Positions 14,413 through 19,053 of a stretch of 19,053 bases of DNA are shown one piece after another. The notes below the pieces were generated by a model. The model saw only the letters and a list, made by a program, of their open reading frames with translations, was not told where the DNA came from and ran no database searches. Both the position numbers and the translations under genes were made by a program. The first letter of the stretch is position 1. Every line of letters begins with the position of its first letter. Source of the stretch: JBMNQI01 sp050944055 (lineage in GTDB: Bacteria; Bacillota; Clostridia; Oscillospirales; Oscillospiraceae); NCBI GenBank assembly GCA_050944055.1, contig JBMNQI010000045.1, forward strand, positions 1 through 19,053. The letters run 5' to 3'.

Positions 14413-15720
14413 ATGAAAATCAGCTGGCTGAAAAAAATCGTTTCAATATCCCTGGCTTTGGCAATGCTACTGTTTTTAGTCGCGTGCAACGGCGCGACGA
14501 AGGAACCCGGAGGAGAAACCGGCGCTCCGGGCGGTGACAGCACTCCGTCAGCAAGCGACAAAAGCCCCGCTCCCGCCCCCGACGGTTCAACTTCCCCGGG
14601 CGAAAAAACCGACGTTCTGAAAATCGGAGTGCTCATCAATCTGACGGGCTGGTTCTCGGTAATTGACGCGAACAACAAAAACGAGATAACAGCGTACGCG
14701 AATATGCTAAACGAAGAGGGCGGTGTAAAAATCGGCGACACTACATACACCGTCGAGCTTGTCTTCGAGGACGGCCAGTCCGACGCCACAGGCATACGAA
14801 ACGCGGCCCAGCTGCTTGTAAACAGCGGGTGCAAGTATGTCATTGAGACAAACGACTTCTGGGTCGAGAGCGCAATGGATATCTTCGAAAAGAACGGAAT
14901 TATGAACATGATGGCTCAGAATAATATGAGCCCGGCCACAATTAACCCCGATCTCAAATACTCTTTCACCTTCTGCAACGGCGCGGTAGCAAACTATGAC
15001 GCGGCCTTCCAGGCCATAAAAGACCTTTATCCCGAAGCCAAGACCGTCATACACTGCCAGAACGACGACGGCCAGCAGGAAGCTCTTCAGGAGCTAATGA
15101 GGGAGAAATGCGAGAAGTACGGTTTTACATACATAGATGAACCGGTAATATACGACGCCAGCGCCACCGACTTTTCAGCTATAGCCCTGCAGATCATTAA
15201 AACCGGAGCCGATATTTTCATGGGCAACGGGCAGCCGGCAAACGTCGCGTCCATACTCAAGGAGGTCCGCAACAACGGCAGCGATCAGGTCTTCGCCCCA
15301 ATTATCGGCATGCCCGCCGCCTCACTGATGGAGATTGCCGGCATAGGGGCTTCCACACGAGTATTCTCGGAGAGCTGGGATCTGTCGACGGAAGCCAACT
15401 GTCCCCCGTTGTTCTGGAAAATCTATCAGAAATATGTTGAAGACTTCGGAGCCGAATCGGCAGCTTCAATGGGCGGCAACTTCTCCAATACACTGTACGT
15501 GCTTCTAAACCTCATGCAGGGCTGCGGCTCAATTGACGTCGGGGACGTAATAGCATACTGGGATACGCTTGAGACTGTGGATACGATATACGGCACGGGC
15601 ATTATAGGCGGCAAGGAGACCTACGGCGTAAACCATCTTGTCGCTCATCCCACGGGAATCACGTACCTTGTAGACGGAAAGCAGGAATTCGGCGGCATCT
15701 ACGACACAATCGTGCCCTGA
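14413..15720 (+). CDS. ABC transporter substrate-binding lipoprotein, branched-chain amino acid (LivJ) type
   Basis: The 435-residue protein starts with a lipoprotein signal peptide: basic ISWLKK, a hydrophobic core, and lipobox LVAC with the lipidated residue at Cys25. A Gly/Pro/Ser/Glu-rich linker follows (about 26-70). The mature domain begins with LKIGVLINLTGWFSVID, the usual opening of type I periplasmic-binding domains (Peripla_BP_6/LivJ), and continues with LVFEDGQSDATG and RNAAQLLV-like elements of that fold. GGAGG lies seven bases before the ATG. It would be anchored on the outer face of the membrane and deliver ligand to the LivH/LivM channel encoded next. This family binds branched-chain or aromatic amino acids, amides, urea and aromatic acids, so the ligand cannot be named. 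Confidence 0.9.
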   Translation: MKISWLKKIVSISLALAMLLFLVACNGATKEPGGETGAPGGDSTPSASDKSPAPAPDGSTSPGEKTDVLKIGVLINLTGWFSVIDANNKNEITAYANMLNEEGGVKIGDTTYTVELVFEDGQSDATGIRNAAQLLVNSGCKYVIETNDFWVESAMDIFEKNGIMNMMAQNNMSPATINPDLKYSFTFCNGAVANYDAAFQAIKDLYPEAKTVIHCQNDDGQQEALQELMREKCEKYGFTYIDEPVIYDASATDFSAIALQIIKTGADIFMGNGQPANVASILKEVRNNGSDQVFAPIIGMPAASLMEIAGIGASTRVFSESWDLSTEANCPPLFWKIYQKYVEDFGAESAASMGGNFSNTLYVLLNLMQGCGSIDVGDVIAYWDTLETVDTIYGTGIIGGKETYGVNHLVAHPTGITYLVDGKQEFGGIYDTIVP

Positions 15721-15743
15721 TTTCTGACGTTGAATCTTTTTAA

Positions 15744-15776
15744 GCGGGGGAGAGGAGAGAGAATTCTCTCCCCCGC
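15744..15776 (+). terminator. Hairpin between receptor and permease genes
   Basis: GCGGGGGAGAG (15744-15754) and CTCTCCCCCGC (15766-15776) form a perfect 11-bp stem with an 11-base loop. No T-tract follows. In importer operons such intercistronic structures commonly let the receptor be made in excess over the permeases by partial termination or mRNA protection. Confidence 0.6.
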
Positions 15777-15818
15777 CTGTGTTTACCGTCATAAGGTTCT
15801 TGAAAGGAAGTAATCGGC

Positions 15819-16682
15819 ATGACATTGTCTTTGCTGCCCAATATAATCGTCAACACCTTAGTGCTTGCCTCTATGTACATATTGGCGTCCCTCGGCTTCG
15901 CGTTTATTTTCAACATGCTCGGAACGATAAACCTGGCCCACGGCGCGCTTTACATGCTGGCGGCATATGTCTGCTATTATCTGTGCACACGCTTCGGCAT
16001 GAGCAACTGGCTTGCCATGCTCTGCTCCGTAGCGGTGCTGATTGTCCTCGGCGTAGTGCTTGAGCGCTTCTGTTACCGTCCTTTTTACGCAAGCTTTAAC
16101 CGTATCGCAATGATTTCTGTCGCGCTCATGACAATCATGCAGACCACCTCCGTGCTTTTGACAGGTTCAAAAAACCTGAAGATCGAATCCTACGCCCAGG
16201 GCGTCTCAAACTTCGGCCCTTTGACTGTCAGCAACGAGAAGCTGGTCACTTTTGCGATCGGGCTCGTCCTGCTGCTTGTCACAATGTTTATAGTATACAG
16301 GACTAAGCTCGGAATGCAGATGGAGGCCGTCGCCCAGGACCGTGTGGGGGCCGCGCTGCAGGGAATACCCATCAATAAGGTTTCAGCCATCGTTTTTGCC
16401 TTCGGCAGCGCGCTGGCGGCGGTTTCCGGCTGCCTCATGGGCGCCTACCAGCAGATGTCCCCTTATATGGGCGACAATATGCAGACACGGATTTTGATGT
16501 TCGTGATGTTAGCCGGCGCGGGCAGCATGAACGGAATAATAATAACCGGCACAATCATGGCCTTTCTTGACTCATTTTTCCCCGTCATTTATCAAAGCTA
16601 TGTCGCCAGCGCCGTTTCCGTCGGCATTATCGTCATACTGCTGCTCATACGTCCCAAGGGTTTCTTCGGGCATGAGATGTGA
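15819..16682 (+). CDS. livH: Branched-chain amino acid-type ABC permease LivH
   Basis: The 287-residue protein is strongly hydrophobic with about eight membrane segments. It has the LivH hallmark GTINLAHGALYMLAAY near the N-terminus and the cytoplasmic ATPase-coupling stretch around GAALQGIPINKVSAIVFAFG. The C-terminus IRPKGFFGHEM is typical of the family. AAGGAAG precedes the ATG at 15819 with eight bases between. It forms the membrane channel with the following LivM. The coupling loop needs a LivG/LivF ATPase pair, and the livG next door is broken. The symbol denotes family, not a proven leucine substrate. Confidence 0.9.
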   Translation: MTLSLLPNIIVNTLVLASMYILASLGFAFIFNMLGTINLAHGALYMLAAYVCYYLCTRFGMSNWLAMLCSVAVLIVLGVVLERFCYRPFYASFNRIAMISVALMTIMQTTSVLLTGSKNLKIESYAQGVSNFGPLTVSNEKLVTFAIGLVLLLVTMFIVYRTKLGMQMEAVAQDRVGAALQGIPINKVSAIVFAFGSALAAVSGCLMGAYQQMSPYMGDNMQTRILMFVMLAGAGSMNGIIITGTIMAFLDSFFPVIYQSYVASAVSVGIIVILLLIRPKGFFGHEM

Positions 16683-16699
16683 AGAGGAGGTTTTTTAAC

Positions 16700-17641
16700 A
16701 TGAAAAAGGCGATTCCGTACGCTGTTATTCTTCTCTGCTTTCTCGTTGTCCCGGTTTTTACGCAGGACCTGTATTGGCTCGGTATCATGATTATGCTGAT
16801 GTATAAAACGATAGGCTCCGTCAGCCTGCGTACTATCGCGTTATCGGGCAATCTCTCATTCTCGCACGGTTCGTTTATTGCCCTCGGGGCTTACTGTACC
16901 GGCATACTGGCAAAGGAGCTGGGTCTGCCTCCCGCTGTAACCCTGCTTGCCGGCGCGCTTTTTGCGTGCCTTATGAGCGTCATCACAGGCCTTCCCTTTG
17001 TAAGGCTGCGGGGAGTTTACTACTGCATGGCCTCCATGTTCCTCGGCGTCGCCATAATCTATGTTATACAGGCGCTTAAGATCACCGGAGGTTACAGGGG
17101 ACTGACCTCTATCCCTCCTATGTTTGACGATATAAACGCCAATTATTACTTCTTTTTGGCTCTGACAGTATTCTCGCTGGCAGCGATGTACAGGTTCGAG
17201 CATTCAAGGATAGGAGTTACGCTCCGTGCGCTGGCCCAGTCGCAGGAGGTCGCGGCGAGCATAGGTATAAACTCAGCCTTCTTCAAGCTTCTTTCGGTAG
17301 GTTTCGGCAGCTTCTTCGCGGGGCTGGCGGGAGCGGGCTTTGCCCTGTACTCGACGGTGCTTTCCACCACAAACTACGCGATGACTTTTTCACTATGGCT
17401 GCTCATGTATATGATGATCGGCGGGATGGATAAGTTTATCGGGCCCATATTAGGCACAATCGTATTCGTCATGATTTCGGAGCTCAGCCGGGACTTCAGT
17501 TCCTACGCCCCATACCTGTCCGCGGCGGCAATGCTGGTCGTGGCATACCTGATCCCGGGCGGCCTCGCGGGAATACCCGACTTCGTCCGCAGCAGAAGAG
17601 GCAGGACGAAACGCATGAACTTTCAAAAGGAGGCCGAATAA
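16700..17641 (+). CDS. livM: Branched-chain amino acid-type ABC permease LivM
   Basis: The 313-residue membrane protein has the LivM hallmark LSGNLSFSHGSFIALGAY and the coupling segment RALAQSQEVAASIGINSAFFK before its last membrane helices. The end IPGGLAGIPDFVR is also family-like. ATG 16700 has GAGGAGG about nine bases upstream. A GTG at 16679 overlapping the livH stop is possible but has no Shine-Dalgarno of its own. The gene is intact. An AAGGAGG near its 3' end is positioned to start the next gene at TTG 17642, which is the decayed livG. Confidence 0.89.
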   Translation: MKKAIPYAVILLCFLVVPVFTQDLYWLGIMIMLMYKTIGSVSLRTIALSGNLSFSHGSFIALGAYCTGILAKELGLPPAVTLLAGALFACLMSVITGLPFVRLRGVYYCMASMFLGVAIIYVIQALKITGGYRGLTSIPPMFDDINANYYFFLALTVFSLAAMYRFEHSRIGVTLRALAQSQEVAASIGINSAFFKLLSVGFGSFFAGLAGAGFALYSTVLSTTNYAMTFSLWLLMYMMIGGMDKFIGPILGTIVFVMISELSRDFSSYAPYLSAAAMLVVAYLIPGGLAGIPDFVRSRRGRTKRMNFQKEAE

Positions 17642-17851
17642 TTGAAGCTGCTGGAATCTGCCGGCCGACCAGGCGTTTCGGCAACCTGACGGTGGAAAAC
17701 AGCCTGGACTTCTGCATAGATTAGGGCAAAATAGAGGCTCATAGGCCCCAATAGCGCCGGCAAATCAACCTTCTTCAATCTGGTAACGGGCGTTTTGCCG
17801 GTTACCTCGGGGAAGATTTACTATTAGGGCAGGGAAATAACGAAGACATGA
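17642..17851 (+). pseudogene. livG: livG remnant: decayed N-terminal fragment of the ABC ATPase subunit
   Basis: A well-placed AAGGAGG and a TTG start directly after the livM stop open a frame reading MKLLESAG. The family sequence then continues only by changing frame: TRRFGNLTVENSLDFCID from about 17669, then after another shift at about 17740 the Walker A region IGPNSAGKSTFFNLVTGV and PVTSGKIYY. In-frame stops occur at 17722-17724, 17825-17827 and 17849-17851. The Walker A Gly-Lys-Ser-Thr is still legible, so decay is recent. Nothing recognisable of the Q-loop, signature or Walker B follows: the gene is truncated at about a quarter of the usual 250 residues. No livF is present in the window. 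Confidence 0.85.
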
Positions 17852-17902
17852 TCTGATCACTCATGAACATACTAAATTCCTTCGGTCAACAAGGCAATAC
17901 AG

Positions 17903-17945
17903 AGGTCTCATCCGATCCGGTTTGGATTGGATGAGACCTTCTTTT
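17903..17945. terminator. Strong hairpin terminator between the importer operon and the convergent flavoprotein gene
   Basis: AGGTCTCATCCGATCC (17903-17918) pairs with 17924-17939 over 16 bp with a single G-U and a 5-base loop. TCTTTTC follows on the plus strand. It lies 25 bases from the stop of the minus-strand gene and could serve both directions. The gap 17642-17969 holds only the livG remnant and this hairpin. Confidence 0.75.
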
Positions 17946-17969
17946 CATTGTTTGCTATCTCTTTTCCGC

Positions 17970-19053
17970 TCACAGCCTGCACGCGGCAGAATATGCGGAG
18001 AAGTTCACATCATTCAGCGCACCGGGCTTCAGGCAGTCGCCGGCGGCTACAACCTCCGGAGCGCAGTTCCAGAAGGCCATGACCAGATCGTCGCGGGCCC
18101 GGACTCCGCCGCAGAGAACGATGCTGTCGCATTCCAAAACGTGGTCGCCCTCCGCGTCGGCATAAAACACCTTTCCCGGCTCGACCTTTGTCGTTGTCGC
18201 GTTCACAACGCCGCGGAAGTTCGGAAGTCTCTCCCAGTATTCCTTCATAGTGTCGTAAAAATGTACGCCCATGTTGTCCGAAGCCAGGGCGAATTTACGC
18301 GTCAGCACTGTCACATCATGGCCACAGTCGGCCAGATAGATGCCGGTTTCCGTGCCGGAATCACCGCCTCCGACGATCACGACGCGCTTGCCAAGCTCCT
18401 GCTCATGGCCATATACGCCGATAGGCGTCCACGCCTTGACCGTATCCGCGCCCGGTACGGGCGGAATAACCGGCTCAGCTCCGATTGCCACGATCACTGC
18501 ATCATATGCCTCCGCGGAAATCATGTCCGGCGTCGCCTCTGTATTCATTCTGACTGTGATTCCATCATCTTTTGTGACCTGCCGGATCAGATAGTCCTTA
18601 TACTCCTTCAACGGCCACTTGAAGTCCGGATAGTCCGCATGTGTCAGCTGGCCGCCCAGCACGCCGCTCTTTTCGTAGATCGTAACGCTGTGCCCGCGCT
18701 CCCGGCAGAAAATCGCCGCACGCATACCGGCGGGGCCCCCGCCAATAATCGCGACATTCTTTTTCCGAACCGCCGGTCTGACCATGGACTGCGTACTGTG
18801 TGCCAGACCGAGCATGGGATTGACGGAACAGATCGTGCTCCATTTGTTCTTGGGCGGATTGTGGCATTTGTTGCAGCCGATACAGGGGATACGGTCCTCC
18901 TTTCTGCCCTCCGCTGCCTTGCGGGCAAACTCCGGCTCCACAATATAGGCTCTGGCCATGTCCACGGCATCGCATTTGCCGGAGGCAATGGCCTCCTCGA
19001 TCACGTCATAATCTCCAAAACCACCGCTCGGCGAAATCAGCGCCTTTACGCCC
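17970..19053 (-). CDS. Old Yellow Enzyme-family NADH:flavin oxidoreductase, C-terminal part (5' end beyond window)
   Basis: The frame is open from the right edge to the stop at 17970, 360 codons plus stop. It begins inside the end of an FMN barrel (CDAVDMARAYIVEPEF), followed by the iron-sulfur motif CIGCNKC with a fourth Cys in ICSVNP (CxxCxxC spacing, as in trimethylamine dehydrogenase). An FAD Rossmann motif VAIIGGGPAGMRAA and an NAD(P)H motif VVIVGGGDSGTETG follow. It is a relative, not a duplicate, of the gene at 12121-14097, with a different cysteine spacing. Codon use is unlike the neighbours: none of its 21 Ile codons is ATA. This suggests a different origin. The likely role is NADH-dependent ene reduction or oxidation of an unknown substrate. 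Confidence 0.86.
   Translation of the reverse strand, partial: GVKALISPSGGFGDYDVIEEAIASGKCDAVDMARAYIVEPEFARKAAEGRKEDRIPCIGCNKCHNPPKNKWSTICSVNPMLGLAHSTQSMVRPAVRKKNVAIIGGGPAGMRAAIFCRERGHSVTIYEKSGVLGGQLTHADYPDFKWPLKEYKDYLIRQVTKDDGITVRMNTEATPDMISAEAYDAVIVAIGAEPVIPPVPGADTVKAWTPIGVYGHEQELGKRVVIVGGGDSGTETGIYLADCGHDVTVLTRKFALASDNMGVHFYDTMKEYWERLPNFRGVVNATTTKVEPGKVFYADAEGDHVLECDSIVLCGGVRARDDLVMAFWNCAPEVVAAGDCLKPGALNDVNFSAYSAACRL

Noticed and set aside
16679..16699. GTG start for LivM at 16679
   Set aside because: It would overlap the livH stop and put the GAGGAGG Shine-Dalgarno inside the coding region; ATG 16700 fits that site.
17642..17851. Reading the livG fragment as a single sequencing error in a functional gene
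   Set aside because: Two frame changes, three stops and the absence of all downstream ATPase motifs are too many defects for one error, although read-level checking would settle it.
1..19053. Mobile element, phage, toxin-antitoxin, CRISPR, tRNA or rRNA content
   Set aside because: I looked for transposase or integrase motifs, terminal inverted repeats around genes, regular direct repeats and tRNA-like cloverleaf arms on both strands and found none I could support.

Overview
The window reads as chromosomal DNA of an anaerobic, moderately GC-rich member of the Bacillota, most likely a clostridial lineage. The basis is gene content: FtsEX with an EnvC-like M23 hydrolase, a CdaR/PucR regulator, a DUF4830-type small protein, butyrate kinase-like acyl kinases, a flavin reductase-rubredoxin fusion, 2[4Fe-4S] ferredoxin electron transfer and clostridial-style ene-reductases. 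Ribosome binding sites are GGAGG-like. I see no rRNA, tRNA, CRISPR array, transposase or phage gene.

Layout. (1) 1-3696, minus strand: a CdaR/PucR-type regulator, then ftsE, ftsX and an M23 murein hydrolase activator cut by the left edge. They lie 3-19 bases apart or overlap, so they form one operon, with a good promoter at 3786-3814. (2) 3934-5158: an RsuA-type rRNA pseudouridine synthase (minus), divergent from a small membrane-anchored DUF4830-like protein (plus). (3) 5247-9876, minus strand: a P-loop ATPase and a flavin reductase-rubredoxin protein behind a consensus-like promoter, followed across a weak hairpin by three tandem butyrate kinase-family genes. (4) 10186-14097, minus strand: an Old Yellow Enzyme-type NADH:flavin oxidoreductase, a fumarate reductase/AprA-like FAD protein and a two-cluster ferredoxin, ending in a very strong hairpin. 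(5) 14413-17641, plus strand: a branched-chain-amino-acid-type ABC importer (lipoprotein receptor, LivH, LivM), transcribed divergently from (4). Its ATPase gene livG survives only as a decayed fragment at 17642-17851. (6) 17970-19053, minus strand: the C-terminal part of a second Old Yellow Enzyme-family flavoprotein with codon usage unlike the rest.

How it may work together (inference): blocks 4 and 5 share a 315-base regulatory region. They look like an uptake-plus-reduction unit in which an unsaturated or aromatic carboxylate is imported and reduced by the ene-reductase, with the FAD protein and ferredoxin passing electrons. The three acyl kinases could conserve energy from acyl phosphates of such products, but no phosphotransacylase or CoA-transferase is visible here and the link is only proximity.

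The most unusual signals are the kinase triplet with a shared non-canonical active-site signature, the decayed livG behind intact permeases, and an abrupt codon-usage break next to it (0 of 21 Ile codons are ATA in the last gene, against 7 of the first 11 in the kinase at 5247-6371).
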